DNA from: Breviolum minutum Mf 1.05b.01
Lineage: Eukaryota > Sar > Dinophyceae > Suessiales > Symbiodiniaceae
Assembly (NCBI GenBank): GCA_000507305.1
Contig: DF240032.1
Location: forward strand, 1 to 64,000
DNA length: 64,000 bases
Direction: 5' to 3'
Numbering within the stretch: the first letter of the stretch is position 1; each line of letters begins with the position of its first letter. The notes beneath the pieces were generated by a model. That model searched no databases and had not been told where the DNA came from. It was given only the letters and a program-made list of their open reading frames with translations. Below are positions 20,117-32,922 of this stretch, piece after piece. A program made the position numbers and the translations under genes.

Positions 20117-21780
20117 GCTCTAACCCACCGAGGAAGTCCCCCTTCCAAAGTCAACATATGATTTCAAACATATCTGAGAAAAAATTGGCAGTATTGAGTT
20201 ATAAAAAAACATGTTTGGTCACTTTTTTGAGAATGAGATATGGATAATTTCATAAATATTTCCAGGTTGAAATTTGAAGCAACAGCTAGTGGAGAACTTG
20301 ACTTTTTGATTTTTTCTTCTATGCCGAGTCCAAGGATCGGTTTTTAATACTGTTGATGGAAGAAATCCGGTTAACCACCTTACATCTATGAAAGCCTGTA
20401 AATAATGGGATAATTATTTACTATATCCAATATCCAAGGATTTTGTCGTTCAACAGGACCGAAAACAAAAAAAAACACAGCAACAACCCCAACCTGACAC
20501 TGTTTCAGCCACATCGATTGTAATGTAGGGATTATCGATGCTCTGGGCCATCGATGTTACCTGCGCTGTGTGCTTTTTGAGGTGCAGTTTTCAGACCTGT
20601 TCCCAAGGTGCTTACTATATTTTCAGAATTGGCATCTCCTAATATCATTGATTCTGTTGTTGGGGTTAGATCCTTGACCCTTAGATCCCCTAGATCCCCC
20701 GAAGTTTTTTAAAGATTTTTTATTTTTTAAAAAGTTTTAAAAAGAAAAAACCTCAAAAAATAAAGAAAAATAAAGTAAAGTCTACAGACATATGTAACAC
20801 TTCTTTTAAAGGTGATAGCAAATTTACAAAGATATTTTGGGCTCTTATTAAATTGTTAGTAGGTATAGCAAGTTAATTTAATTGTTAGTTAGTAGTGAGA
20901 ATAAAAAAAGATATCTTAAATAAATCAGAAGGTAAAAAACATATATCTAGAAGATATCAATGAACATCAAAACAAAAAACATGCCAGGATCACCTTTTCG
21001 AAGAGGAAGTCGAGGAAGATAAAATGGCTGAGGATGTACATACATACATGTTGACTATTAGTAGCTAGTAGTAGTACTAGTAGTTTTAGGTCTTTAATTT
21101 TAAATTAAAATGTTTAATTAAAAAAAAGAACAAACAGTTAAACAAAAATTTGCCCAAAAACATGAGGAATTTCACTTTAAAATCTTTTAAAAAAAAAGAA
21201 AAAAAACCTTTACAGCCAAACCCCGTATCTAAACCTCAGGAATCCCACCCCAACAACAGAATCAAGGATAATATGAAAAGCATATCGTGTGAATGCTTCT
21301 TCTGTATCTGTTTTATTTCTACTCAACAGAAGCGGGTGAAACAAAAAAACAGTTTCCAGATTGGTTAAAAAAAAAATGTTGTGTACGTGTAAACACCGTA
21401 TCCTTGCTTCACCCTTTTGAGACAACAAAACAGATACATCGCCAAGACCGATACGTCGCCTGTTGCAAGACGTCAACTGGTACAGGCTCCACTTCGTCCT
21501 CCACCTGAAGACCCCCACAAAAACTCCCCAAAATCCTGTGGGAAATATCAACCAAACCAAAAACATATGTAAAAAAATGCTGGGTTATTGAGATGATCCT
21601 TTCCTTTTAGGGATCGCATGGGATCGTGTCAGTGTGCCTGGAAATGCAAGTTTTTCTGTCATGGTTTGATGCTGCATCCAAGCGGCATCCAAGATGATTA
21701 AAAAAGCTGGAGCCCCAAGACAAATCTCTCAATATAGAACATCACACACAAAAAAATAACAAACAAGTACATCAAAGTAC
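20117..21780. other. Gene-poor stretch with partial family B element
   Basis: Contains the left two-thirds of a family B element at 20347-20430 (plus orientation) and an A/T-rich low-complexity span around 20690-21210. No convincing exon seen. Confidence 0.4.
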
Positions 21781-21789
21781 CAACAAACA

Positions 21790-21893
21790 ACGACATCTTT
21801 GAACACTTTGAAGTGTTGGAAACTCCTGGGGAGGATCTCTTTAGGGATGCCGTTCTCCAACTCCATCCACAAGATCCGCATTTGAGAGTTCTT
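21790..21893 (-). CDS. Probable exon, unknown protein
   Basis: Reads MRILWMELENGIPKEILPRS then FQHFKVFKDV. Protein-like, with family unknown and ends approximate. Confidence 0.45.
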
Positions 21894-22199
21894 TGGTACA
21901 TTTTGAACTCCAATTTTTTGCTTTTTTTTGTTGGGGGAGAACTCAGAGAACTCCCGGAAGATTCATATCGTGAAACGTTTTCAATAAATGTACATGTTCT
22001 ACTTGTGTTCCAAGTATATGCTATAAACACAAAAGGAGTTAGATGCCTCATAAGACAAACATCCAATCATCTCATCATCAAAACACCTAGGTTTTTACCA
22101 TCCGCTGATCATATTGACTTGAAAACAAGTCAAAATCCTGCCTGGAAAGAATTGGGTGAAATCTCCACCAATTCTTGTTGAATGAACCTTAGACCGCAG

Positions 22200-22383
22200 A
22201 CCAACAAAAATCGAAGACCGACAAAAACGGCCTGCGATGCGACCCAAAAATGGTTTTGAAGACATGTAACAAGTTGCACTTTTCGTAGCAAACGAACAAG
22301 GTTTTTGGTGATGCCTTGCCAGCATTAAGATGACCACGTTGGAACACAAAAAAGGAACGGTTGGGTCCACTCAGAAAGTCCAA
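22200..22383 (-). CDS. Probable exon, unknown protein
   Basis: Open frame with HLNAGKASPKTLFVCYEKCN and LLHVFKTIFGSH. Ends not fixed. Confidence 0.4.
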
Positions 22384-22664
22384 TGCGATTTGTCACCAAG
22401 GTATCTTCCATATCCAAGGAAGCAAGAAAAGAATCCATGTGGACTCTGATTTGTATGATTTGTCATGGCATAGTTTCAGTGACAATACTGCAATATCTAT
22501 ACATCCATTCCCCCAAAATTATTCGAAGAGTACTAGTTACATCTAGTTACTAGTTAAAATAAAAACATGATCAATGTTCCAAAAAATTCTCAACATCTTC
22601 CAAAAACTAAGATTTGCTTTTTAAAAAACCCTAGAAGTATAGCGGCTCCTTAGCTTGGTCTTAC

Positions 22665-22767
22665 CCCAAGCTCCGCAGAATTTTTGCGGGACTCGACTCC
22701 CTCAAACTTTCCACGGCAAAAGTTTCGAAGGAACCAAAGTCGCCATTCATTGGTCGTGTAGTCACCC
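22665..22767 (-). CDS. Exon with clear splice sites, unknown protein
   Basis: AG|G acceptor (ggcag|GGG) and GT donor (gtaagacc) bound a frame reading DYTTNEWRLWFLRNFCRGKF and EGVESRKNSAELG. Among the best-bounded minus-strand exons. Confidence 0.55.
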
Positions 22768-23630
22768 CTGCCAGGGTATCTCCTGGGTCCGAGGGGATGA
22801 TGGTGGGCTTCATAATCCCGAAAAAGGCCAGCTATTTCTTAGGGAAATCCGTGGCATTTGTAGGAGGATTTCTTGCAAAAACGTGGCATTTGGGTTGGGG
22901 GGGGGTTGCCTCAAGTTTCAAAACTACTTTCATTGGTGAGTTTTCGTTTTTGGCTGGTGCGGGGCTGGTTTTCAGGTAATTATATACTGTCAAGCAGGTT
23001 GAATCAAAATAGAGATTCAATAAACTGCATCCAAAGTTGAGGACATGTTTGGTGCTTTTTGTGATATGGAATTGCATTTTTCCAACAAAAACAAATGTAC
23101 TGCATCAGTCGATTGGAAAAATAAACGATCGAATCTAAAAATTATCAGTGCCTATTAGTTGAACGCTCTGAAAGCCACCTGTTAATGGAAAGAATCCGGA
23201 AACAACCAGTTGGTAAACCATGGCAGCAAGAGGCAGCTACCATGGCAGTACATCCTTCACCCAATCTATCAGGCTATTTTTTGTACACCCGTGGCCACCC
23301 TCCAATAGACAGTACTAGTAGAAGCACACAAATCAGTATCATGCAGGTACACCTGCGGAAAACCAACAGGGAAGCTGAAAAAACACATCTTCCCAACTTC
23401 CATCTCAGGGTTCTATTTTAGTTTTCGGGGAAGCCAAAAAATGCCACCCTCAGCTTTGTCTGGCATTTTGACATCAGGCTCACATTGAGAACTTCACCTG
23501 TTCCATGATCATTTGATACTGAAGTTTCACAGATCAGATATAGTTTTAGGATGTTTTACGGAGACTTTACCAAATTATTAAAACAAATTGCACATCTTCA
23601 TGGTGGTGGACCTCTATTTTGGAATGTCAC

Positions 23631-23710
23631 CAAATTATACGAAAACGTCAACTCCATGTTTGTTCTGCAGCCATGTTTCGCCAACTCCACATACTCTTTG
23701 AAAACCACAC
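23631..23710 (-). CDS. Exon with clear splice sites, unknown protein
   Basis: AG|G acceptor and GT donor (gtgaca); encodes VVFKEYVELAKHGCRTNMEL then TFSYNL. A 126-codon frame on the plus strand (23551-23931) overlaps and is taken as its shadow. Confidence 0.5.
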
Positions 23711-24269
23711 CTGGTCCAACAAGTCAAGAAGAACCACACGCGCAACAGTCTAACGTTGCAAGCGGGGGCATATGCCAAGGAAGAGTCCCCAAGTGGCATA
23801 GAAAACAACTTGAGATTCTCATTTGCAATGCCATTCTGCGAGTTTTTGACAGAAAATGTTTCATGGTTGCGGTTCCTGAAATGGGTTGGTATAGGCATCC
23901 AACATGGGTGGTAAACGATTTTCATGTTTAATTCACGCCATTCTGAAATAATTGATTTGGGATTGTATTTTGGGTCCCCTCATTTTTGGTAATTTCCATT
24001 TTCCCATAATTATAGAAAAAGGAACGTCACATGGCAAACCTCTTTCATCTTCCTGAGCAACGGTAAAATTCTATTTCTTCCTTCCTCAATACGCTTGCTA
24101 TCCCTTGATCCCATGGGTGAGCAATCGCATGCCATGCTCCACTTGCAGTAACGAAACCTCAATCAAACAAGTTTGATCTGACATAGTCTATTCCTCCCTG
24201 GCACAACATAAACATACATAAATAAATACATCACACAATTCAGTACAGGTAGTACGGTATAGTACATTA

Positions 24270-24436
24270 ATCATTTAGTCCCTTGCCCTTTGCTGCTCCA
24301 CCTTCCCATCTCTTCGAAAAAAAACACCCCATCACACCTTCATTAAAACGCGCCCCACGCGCATGAACAAAGTCGCAGGCTGTATCTGGCAACTCGTCGT
24401 CCACCGGGACCTGCATAAAACCTGAGTCTTGGGGTT
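24270..24436 (-). CDS. Probable C-terminal exon, unknown protein
   Basis: Reads MQVPVDDELPDTACDFVHAR, GARFNEGVMGCFFSKRWEGG and AAKGKGLND, then TAA. It may be the 3' end of one minus-strand gene, since the frame ends in a basic, glycine-rich tail. Confidence 0.5.
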
Positions 24437-24689
24437 CCCACAACCATCGATTGGCAATTTATGAAATAAATCCTTAGCCTGAATGTTTCGGCCATTTTGG
24501 GTAGGATTCCCGGATTCCCTTACTTTTCACTATACCTTTTGGATTGGGGGTTTTCCCAACCGGCCGGGAGTTTGGGCGCCATAAATTTCCTAGACCCATG
24601 CATTGGCCAGAAGGTCCGGCCGTCTAGGATACAGTTTTTCAACTTTAAAGGAGGATTCTGGTTTTTGTCACAAGTCGGCATTGCGGTGA

Positions 24690-24800
24690 TCATGTTGATG
24701 GTTCAGAAATCCCAAGGCCAACCACCGATTGGATGGTGCTAAAACCTTGTAAATAATGGCAGATCAACTACCAACCTCAACTGGTTAGCTGGATTTCCAT
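24690..24800 (+). repeat. Family B element, copy B4 (diverged)
   Basis: TGATGGTTCAGAAATCCC start and AACTGGTTAGCTGGATTTCC, plus-strand orientation although the surrounding genes are minus. Confidence 0.5.
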
Positions 24801-25559
24801 CGACGGGAATGATCTTTTATATAGATCGATCCTTAAAGGAGAAACTCATCCAAACAACGAATCATCACCTTTAGCCTAAAGTTTCAAACATCTCCAACCT
24901 GGCCAAAAAAAAACTCCTGGCACCAGCTACAGGAACTACATAGACTCTATAGACCTATTTATATTATATATATATATAGACAAGGCTTTGGGGAAATTAA
25001 ACAAATTAAACTCTTCACATCCTGTGGTATCAAACACGAAAGCAATTGTACGCAACATTAAAGACATTCACGTACCTTCCTCAAGGGCACCTTCCAGACA
25101 ATGGCGATTTGGGTCACAATTTTTGTACCTCAAAAACCCACTATATTCCGAAGGGCAAGGATTGGCCGTTTTCCAACCATAAACGAACAAAGGTGGGGGG
25201 ATTAAAAGGCATTCAATCGAAATTATTCGGGTCATTGAAGACGTGAACCATATATAACCATATGATATCATCTGACGCCATGACCAAATATGACCTAATA
25301 TTACCTAATATACCAACAGCCCATGCCCCCCACAGTAAACAGCAAGCCATGCTATCCAAGAGACGAGTGCCATGCGCCTGCTGGAAAAGACTTCAATTCA
25401 ACCATGCTCTGACGAAAAAAAATCGATCAAAACTGCAGAAAAAACATTGGTAACTCCCCTACCCTTCAATCACTGCATTCATGGCTTTGAGATAAAAAAT
25501 TCTGAGTCAAATGTCCATGAATTAATTCCAATCAATTGGTTACCACCCAAAGCTCTCGG

Positions 25560-25700
25560 CATCCCGTTTGAGTTTGAGATGATCCATGTCTCAAACCCCC
25601 CGACCTTGGCGCTCTTGACATAGTCTTTTAACAGCACATAGCGACATCCCCAACCTGCAGCGATCCACTTTGCTTGATCTTGGACTCCGGGATACATATC
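25560..25700 (-). CDS. Probable exon, unknown protein
   Basis: Reads DMYPGVQDQAKWIAAGWGCR and YVLLKDYVKSAKVGGFETW. Likely acceptor in ttttgcag upstream. No family assigned. Confidence 0.45.
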
Positions 25701-25929
25701 AACTGCAAAACAACAAAAATGTCGTATTCAAATTCATTTCAACGCAAATAATTCTGTTGATCTTTTGCACCACATCGATGTACATCAGAGTCGATACAGA
25801 TGTGATACTGTCAAATAATGTCTAAATATCTATCCATAAATGATACATTTCATCCATTTTTCAAAGAAATCTCTTCACCACATATATACAAACAAAATCA
25901 AGAAAAACATCCGTGTCCGCAAGGTCACA

Positions 25930-26110
25930 ACCACGAGGTTGTATTGCATACAAGTTGCTCTCCACTTCTCTCAGCGTCGTCTGAAAAATCTCAGGCGATG
26001 TCGTGGAAGACTCCACGGGTTGCCAACACGCCCGCGGCGATAAGGACGCCAACGTAGCGTAGGTCGCAGGAAAGAAGTGGGCATTTTCGTATTGCGATGG
26101 CCTAAACGTT
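25930..26110 (-). CDS. Probable exon, frame ambiguous
   Basis: Two frames are open after an AG|G acceptor (ttag|GCC): YENAHFFPATYATLASLSPR and CDLRYVGVLIAAGVLATRG. I cannot choose between them; only one can be real. Confidence 0.35.
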
Positions 26111-26419
26111 TGAGGTTGAGGCAGAGCTTGGTAGAGATTGATTTGGAAGGGCTTGGGTCTGGGCTGGGTTGTTCGTTTCATCATGGTTACTAAGTAGAGT
26201 TTTTGCTTATACATCTTTTCATGGGGAAAACCGCATTTACATAACATCTTCCAAGCTCCTTTCCGGCCTTTCCCTAGAACTTCATCACCCGTCCTTTAAG
26301 ATGGATCATCCTATCATCCCCTCAAAATAATTCAAAGTACGTATTCCCGTATTCAATTGTGTTTTGGGATGGCATGTACTTAGTATACAGCTGATATATA
26401 ACTTCATTAAAGGATTTAT

Positions 26420-26548
26420 CTCCACAATCCTTGACATCCCTGAAAAAATGTCAAACACCACCAGCCCGGCCAACAGCACCGGATTTTTTTTGCCACAAAG
26501 AGACGTCACAAGAAGATTGACTCCCAAAGCTTCGAGACTCTCGTGCAA
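26420..26548 (-). CDS. Probable exon with membrane-like segment
   Basis: ESLEALGVNLLVTSLCGKKN and PVLLAGLVVFDIFSGM. The hydrophobic stretch with a VFD recalls intramembrane proteases, but their invariant YD and GLGD context is absent, so no family is claimed. Confidence 0.4.
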
Positions 26549-27569
26549 AAACCTCCAGGTAGAGAGGGTTTGACTTACAGATGTACCTGGTACCCTATAT
26601 GGTGAAATGTTTTGAATATGTCAGTTTTTTGTTGAGTGGTCATTCGATTCTATGATATAGATTCTTGTAAGACCTGGTACCCTAAATAACCATGTGTTTA
26701 ATGGATGTTTGGTGAAACGATCGTTTTTTTATGCAATGATTTGGAATCATCCAATTGAAACAAGCATTAAAAACAGGTTGTTTGTTTGGAGTTCCAGGTA
26801 GAAATGGAAGGAGCTCTTCACATCATGATTTGGGAACAGGTTGCTGCGAAACACAAAAAAAACGGCTAATTAAAGAGAAGGGGACAAAAAAAAACACATA
26901 GAACTTAGAACTAAAATTTGAAAGTTTGAAAGTTTGAATGAACAAAACAGTATTTATATAAAAATCGAAATAAATAATGCGGACCACGACCATGACCTAC
27001 CAGGATCACAAGCACCACCACCAACATGTCTGGCTGGAATCTGGAATGATGTCAAATGATAACAAAGCGAGACAATAGTTAAGACACCATGGCCCTTCAA
27101 GAAAGTACCTCTCAAATGTATCCAATCTAGGGACAAAAATATGACAAGACGGAATCACGGATTGATGTCCAAGATGTGTTTGGCAAGGCTTTCTTGGTTG
27201 GCAAGTTGTACATTTGTTGCCGAACACTTGCGATCAACAAGTCTTTACTTATCGCAACAAGTACAGTTCACACATACACACCAAAACTTGGTCATCTTGA
27301 CACCATCGTTGATTGAAGGAAGGGATAAACAAGCATCGCGTCTTCAAACCAACAAGGCTTTTCGCAGGATGAATTCACCAACATCCATGGGAAGCCACAC
27401 AACAAACAACTAACAACCAAACATGTCATGTTGTATTTTAAACATGTAAGTATAGCACATACATAGACGTATATTTATACATACATATAAATATACATTA
27501 TACGTACATATAGAACTAAAATATAGATATATAGCTAGAAAAACATAGAAAACACTTTCAGGGCCCTCA

Positions 27570-27690
27570 TTGGCTTTTGTATGGAAACTCCACCGAGCTG
27601 CTTTCGTCGCTGCCGCGACAACATGTAGCCCCGGAAGATGCCCAAGGCTCCAGCGACATCCACGTCTGCGGCGGCGTTGGTGGTTGAACC
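27570..27690 (-). CDS. Probable exon, unknown protein
   Basis: NAAADVDVAGALGIFRGYML then SRQRRKQLGGVSIQKPMRAL. Higher G+C than its surroundings. Confidence 0.45.
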
Positions 27691-27739
27691 AACCCAATTG
27701 AAAAATATGCGCAAGTCAAATTGGATCATGAAACCCCAA

Positions 27740-27780
27740 TTTCGGGATGAAAATAGAAAATAGTTGAAACCACCACCTAG
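27740..27780 (-). repeat. Family A element, partial copy A7
   Basis: Only the end TTGAAACCACCACCTAG with the adjoining GATGAAAATAGAAAATA remains; orientation is gene-sense (minus). Confidence 0.55.
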
Positions 27781-27859
27781 CTACACATGTCTTCATCCTG
27801 TTTTTTTACTCCACCGTTTTCATATGAATGAATTCTTGCCCCCTACCCCTGACCTGTTC

Positions 27860-28000
27860 CCAGCCACTGCACAATGCGGGCAGACGTAGCATCCAAGTGA
27901 AAACGACATACGGGGAAACCACAAGCCAACGCAGCTTGAACTTCCTGTCCACAAAGGGCCGTAGAAGACGTGACGTGAAAACCAACAAAGAGTGACGGCA
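27860..28000 (-). CDS. Probable exon, frame ambiguous
   Basis: Three minus frames are open; the best reads QEVQAALACGFPVCRFHLDA and TSARIVQWLGTGQ. Family unknown. Confidence 0.35.
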
Positions 28001-28329
28001 ATGATGACAACACATGGAACAGCAACAATACACAAATATAGACAAGATCAAAAACTGATATAACCGGGAATTTCCCTGAAGACTGGAATCTGCACCAGAG
28101 AAAAATATCTTAAGATAGTGCGGAGAAACACCATAAGCAACATGTCACGAAATATAGCGCCATCATAACCTGTATACTGGATTCATCAAAGATAGTTTTT
28201 TTGGGTCTGGGGAAAAAAATCGTGGGAAGCCAAATTCAAGACTTGAGATCTTCAATTTGAGGTGGGGTTCGGCTTTTCACCATGTCCATCATCTGCTTTT
28301 TGGCCATCACAAATCTGATGTTTTTAGGG

Positions 28330-28471
28330 AACCCAAACAAAACCAGCCATGGGACCCCATGGTCCCACCCACATGCTTTTCCTCATCAAATTCCACGTCA
28401 TCAGGCATCACAGCCACGACGGGCCGGGGCCTTCCAAAAAGCAGTGGGTTGAGGTCCAAGACTTGGAGCTC
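28330..28471 (-). CDS. Exon with clear acceptor, unknown protein
   Basis: AG|G acceptor (ttctag|GAG). Encodes ELQVLDLNPLLFGRPRPVVA and VMPDDVEFDEEKHVGGTMGS. The acidic stretch and codon use look firmly coding. No family recognised. Confidence 0.55.
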
Positions 28472-29026
28472 CTAGAAAAAGACCTTTAAGTACTTGCTTT
28501 TCACAATCAAAAAATGAACGATCCACCAAATTGATGCTCAAAAAATGTAAGGTAATAAATGGTAATGATAAAGACAACATTAAAAAAAAACACTACTATG
28601 TTGAGGCTGTTGAGGGCATTGAAGCCACTGAGTGGGTGAACTTTTCATCAATTTTTCACCAACTTGCCTGGAAGATTCTTGAAGCTTCTACCATTATTGA
28701 ACATCGCAACATGTTTCACGAAAAGTGACCCACCAACCTAGCAAATCTTTTGTGACCTATTCGGGATGGTTTTTTGTGACCCTTTAAAAGGTTAAGTGAC
28801 CTCCAACTAGTGGATAGAAGGATCACTTTGACTTTGAATCACCTGGATTTCACACTTCGCCCTTGGGCACTTTCAAGAGAACAAAAAAGGTTTCAGCTCG
28901 CCAGGGTAATTCCTAAGACTTATGTCGTCTTCAATACTGCAAATGATTATCGCACAATTTGAATCGTTCATTGCTACATGGAGCATGAAAGGTATGGGAG
29001 CATACCACATGTGCTTTGCATTGAAG

Positions 29027-29141
29027 TACTGTTGATGGAAGAAATCCGGCGATCACCACTTGATAGGTAGTTCATCCCATTATTTCGAGGTTTGTTTACA
29101 TCCCAGGTGTTTGGCCTTGGGATTTCTGAACATCAACAGTA
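29027..29141. repeat. Family B element, copy B5 (core reversed)
   Basis: TACTGTTGATGGAAGAAATC to GAACATCAACAGTA; the CCCATTATTTCGAGG core is inverted relative to other copies. Confidence 0.7.
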
Positions 29142-29469
29142 TGGGCATGTATGGTCAGTATGATTTTCAACGGCAAGGTAACCTGCCTTGCACTGTCCAT
29201 GTCGATTGCCATGGCACAGATGAACTTCCGCTGTCACCAGGGGTGTCCGGGTTTGGAAAGTTTGCGAACCAACACAACTTCCATCATTTCCAGTGGAAGA
29301 TATCCATCTTTCAACTACACTTGGCACACCAAAAGATGCACCTGAAAGTTGGGTTTGGCAACTCCATCAGTATTTCCAAAAGATTTCCACATCCATTTCT
29401 GAATGGGGCTTTTTTGTCTACAACCATTGCCAGTTGGGATAGCTTAAACTAGTTTCTTGGATGTGTCCT

Positions 29470-29640
29470 GTACGGCACTTGCGTTCACTCAAAGTTTCAT
29501 GGCAAAAGCCTTCAGGAACTCCATTTTCTGCAAGTCTTTTTCTGTTCCCATTCTTTCCCTTTGCAACACCCAATGTGTTTTTCCAATTCCCCAAATATCT
29601 TCTCCAAGCAAACAAAATGTGGACACTCAATCTAATCTTT
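29470..29640 (-). CDS. Probable exon, unknown protein
   Basis: WRRYLGNWKNTLGVAKGKNG and NRKRLAENGVPEGFCHETLS. Basic; ends approximate. Confidence 0.35.
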
Positions 29641-30074
29641 GAAGCAACGTATTTGCTGTCAGACCAAGATGTGCTTAGAAACTTATTATGATTCGGGATT
29701 CTAGAAATACCTACCCCGGGATTTTGAGGAGTCTTGGGTTTTAAAACGCTCCTCATTTATATAGTAGGAAAATACATGAAAATCCATGGCTCCTTAGCTC
29801 CCCCAGTAGATAAATATATATAAATATGATATACAGTATATATATGTACTATATTATATATAAAGGTTATTTACTAACCCTGCAAATCAAAACGCATTAA
29901 CAGAATACTGGAATTGATGATAAAGCCGTACCAAAAACAATGATCTTTGCAAAAGAAACTCCAAAAAAAATAGTCGACCTGGACTTCCAGGGCAACCTTT
30001 TTGGGGGTCAGGCAATCGCCAATGTATGTTCACCCATCAAATGTGTTGACTTTCTTTCCTTTTTGAGCACCTGG

Positions 30075-30165
30075 CCTGATCGATCCTTGCAAACCGCGAT
30101 TCACAGGTGCTCAGATCCCATTGTGTATCCGCGACCAAACTCAAACCGGCTGTTTGCATAGTTGA
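30075..30165 (-). CDS. Possible exon, unknown protein
   Basis: MQTAGLSLVADTQWDLSTCE then SRFARIDQAR. The plus strand is open as well, so this is weak. Confidence 0.25.
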
Positions 30166-31244
30166 CTTGAAACTGTGCAAAACAAAATGAATGAACAAAT
30201 TTATTTAGAATAGATAAACAACCAAAATATGCCAACATAAATAATATCCACAAAGAATCGATGTACCATTTTCAAATCAACCATTCATGGATCTGTGAAT
30301 GTACCTTTCGTCCCATGGGAATCCTATGGGCAGTTCGCCATTTACCGAGCTCCGGAATTACTGCCCAAACCAAAAATATCAAAGTCAAATTCAAACAAAT
30401 CAAACAAATCATCCTTTTTGGTATATAGTTTCCCGGAAAAAACCAACCTCAGCATAGAAATGGATGGCATCATCATGTCGCGGATAAACACAACAAGTCC
30501 TGCAAGCTGGGTGGCCTTGGCGCTTTTTCAAGCCGATGCATATTGTTTGATACTTGATGGAAGAAATCCCATTCATTACACTTGATCTTAAAATTGATCT
30601 ACCTCAAATTTTCAATCTTTTAGATGATATTCGAAGACTGTCAGCAGATCTGCCCTGTTTTTTCAAGTCACACATACACAACCATGACACCTTGTCGGGA
30701 TTTTTTGTCAAAACTAAGACCTTAACCAATGACATGTCAAAGCGCAACAAAACCTCCTACTACGTATCAAATCGGTGAAGCAATTCGAAGGCAACAAGCT
30801 GCCCAGGCCACCGTCACCCTGGAAAATGCGGCCAACAACGACCACCGACGATGGAAAACCACCCGGGGTTTGAACCCCGGCGGGTTCAGCAGATCCCAAA
30901 AGTCGTCAGTCGGAGATGTTTTTCTTTTTTTCGTTGATGTTTTGGTATTAAGTTTAGGCGGGGAAGCAAGAAAAAACAGTTGGATTGATGGTCATGAGTT
31001 ATGATATTGATACATGGTCAGCTGGTACAACTAGGGTCATTTATGGTATTTCGTTGATATTATTTGGAGGCTAAGGATAAGTACTCCAAATGACCATAAA
31101 GGAATACCCTCAACACAAAAATGTTATATTTCATTGGAGGCAATTTTTCCCCCAGTTGGTCATCGGAAAAAAAAAAACACAATAACACAAGTGTCATTTG
31201 GATGATCCACATGTAGATATGATGGATTGGATTCCGATTCTTAC

Positions 31245-31400
31245 CACTGGACGATTCGCGCAGCTTTCTCAGTTTGTTTTCTTTGACCCGACTCCAATCA
31301 GCTCCCGGGCAAGGCCCAGGAGTTCTGACATACCCCGGATCTGACCCACCCCCGTCGATTGGCTCGATCGCACATCCACCACCAAACAACGGCGGATCTT
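31245..31400 (-). CDS. Exon with clear donor, unknown protein
   Basis: Ends at a strong GT donor (gtaagaatc). The frame open to that donor reads GGGCAIEPIDGGGSDPGYVR, TPGPCPGADWSRVKENKLRK and LRESSS. A second frame (VVDVRSSQSTGVGQIRGMSE) is also open but stops before the donor. Confidence 0.45.
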
Positions 31401-31762
31401 ACAGGGCTTGGACATGAGACCCTCGTTTTTTGAAAGGGTCATGGTAGGTGTATTATGTGTATTCATTTATAGTTCATCAGCAAAAAACATCAACAAACCA
31501 TCAATTTTCCACATTTTTTGTCCAAACAATAAAACTCACTAATTATGAATCATGGAAAAACATGTTTTGAAAACTTATGGATCACCTTTGACTGAAAAAC
31601 ACACTGCATTAAAGATGTCCAGCCCTCTAGGAATTTGAAAACTGCTGCCCCACCAAACTCGGCTTGGCATGAAAAAACTGCACGCCGAAAACCGATGGTT
31701 TTGGGGGGGACCTGACGAAAGGTGGTACCTTTCAGTCATTGCCAGCAGTGTCTAATCTTTTT

Positions 31763-32045
31763 CTAGTTGGTGGTTTCAACCCATTTGAGTTTTGATGAGA
31801 CCCCTGGTATTTGCCAAAAAAATATGTGATTAAATTCTTGGAAAATATGTGTTGACAAAAATGGATCATGTCCCATTCATTTCTCACAAATTTGCGTGGT
31901 GAACATGCAAAAAAAAAAGTCTGGCCAAATTATATTTCACCAACCGAGACTTCCCTGAAATAAGGGGAATTCCCTTCCTCAGCTACTGGGGTGAGGTCGT
32001 GTGAGGTTGCTATAATTTAACCAGATACTTGAAACCACCCCCTAG
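31763..32045 (-). repeat. Family A element, copy A8 with internal insertion
   Basis: CTAGTTGGTGGTTTCAACCC at 31763 and GAAACCACCCCCTAG ending near 32045 are the two ends of one element, separated by about 240 bp of unrelated sequence. Gene-sense (minus). Confidence 0.5.
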
Positions 32046-32319
32046 TTTTTCCAAGGTGCTGTGGTTGAACGTGGCACGAAAAAACTGTGTCAGATCTTCA
32101 GTTGCACATCGAAAGATCCATGGCAGTTTTTTTCCGCGACGTGGGATGACTAGATGTTGCCATTACAACAAATAATATCGTCACTTTTTTATTTCACTTA
32201 GTGAATCTGAGAACAACAAAAACATATGAACCCTCTTTGAGGTTTCAAAAAAAAACCACATATTTTGTTTCACCAAAAAACAACAAAAAAACGACGAAGA
32301 AAGATCTTGGACAGCTTCG

Positions 32320-32445
32320 GCTGCCACCGCCGACCAGCACCTTTAGAAGGACGTCAGCCTGGGCCTCTGTACTTTCGCACCATCTCACGTCGATGTGAAG
32401 GATCCAAGCGGTTACGGACCTTGGGAGTCTTGGCTCAAGAGATTT
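32320..32445 (-). CDS. Possible exon, unknown protein
   Basis: HIDVRWCESTEAQADVLLKV then LVGGGSR. Ends not fixed. Confidence 0.3.
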
Positions 32446-32478
32446 GTGTTGAGATAACACTGGTTTTCTATATATATA

Positions 32479-32567
32479 TACCCTCCAGGGAACTAAGATA
32501 TCCCACGGGAAAGGAAAATCATGTTCAAAAATGCCTTTTGGGGAAGGGACATGTTAGTTTGCTGGAG
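32479..32567. repeat. Family C element, copy C4
   Basis: TACCCTCCAGGGAACTAAGA to GACATGTTAGTTTGCTGGAG. Confidence 0.6.
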
Positions 32568-32744
32568 TTTTTTTTTTTCAAAGGTTGCTGGATTCCCACA
32601 CTTGGCTTTCTTGAACATAAATTGGTGGCGCATCGGGAATAGCATACAAAACTGTTCAACAAATTCCAGGGAGCCACCTTTGATAGACTAATCAATCAGT
32701 TGGGATGTTGAAACATCCAAAAATCTGTCACCAATAATGAGGGA

Positions 32745-32745
<1 letters not shown>

Positions 32746-32834
<89 letters not shown>

Positions 32835-32922
32835 CCAACCAACACAACAACAACAACAACCAACAACCAACAACCAACAACCAACAACCAACAACCAACA
32901 ACCAACAACCAACAACAACCAG
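32746..32922. repeat. Microsatellite (CAA)n followed by (CAACAAC)n
   Basis: About 30 CAA units, then about ten ACAACCA units. It gives false poly-Asn/Cys/Leu frames on both strands. Confidence 0.95.

Noticed and set aside
23551-23931. 126-codon plus-strand ORF as a gene
   Set aside because: The overlapping minus frame has AG|G and GT borders and fits the array; the plus frame has no such support.
26420-26548. Similarity to signal peptide peptidase (LLAGLVVFD)
   Set aside because: The invariant YD, GLGD and PAL motifs are not found in neighbouring blocks; hydrophobic segments match by chance.
30850-30890. tRNA-like T-arm (GGTTTGAACCCCGG)
   Set aside because: No acceptor stem, D-arm or anticodon arm can be placed around it.
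32746-32922. Regular repeats as a CRISPR array
   Set aside because: No spacers; simple-sequence microsatellite in a eukaryotic intron-rich context.
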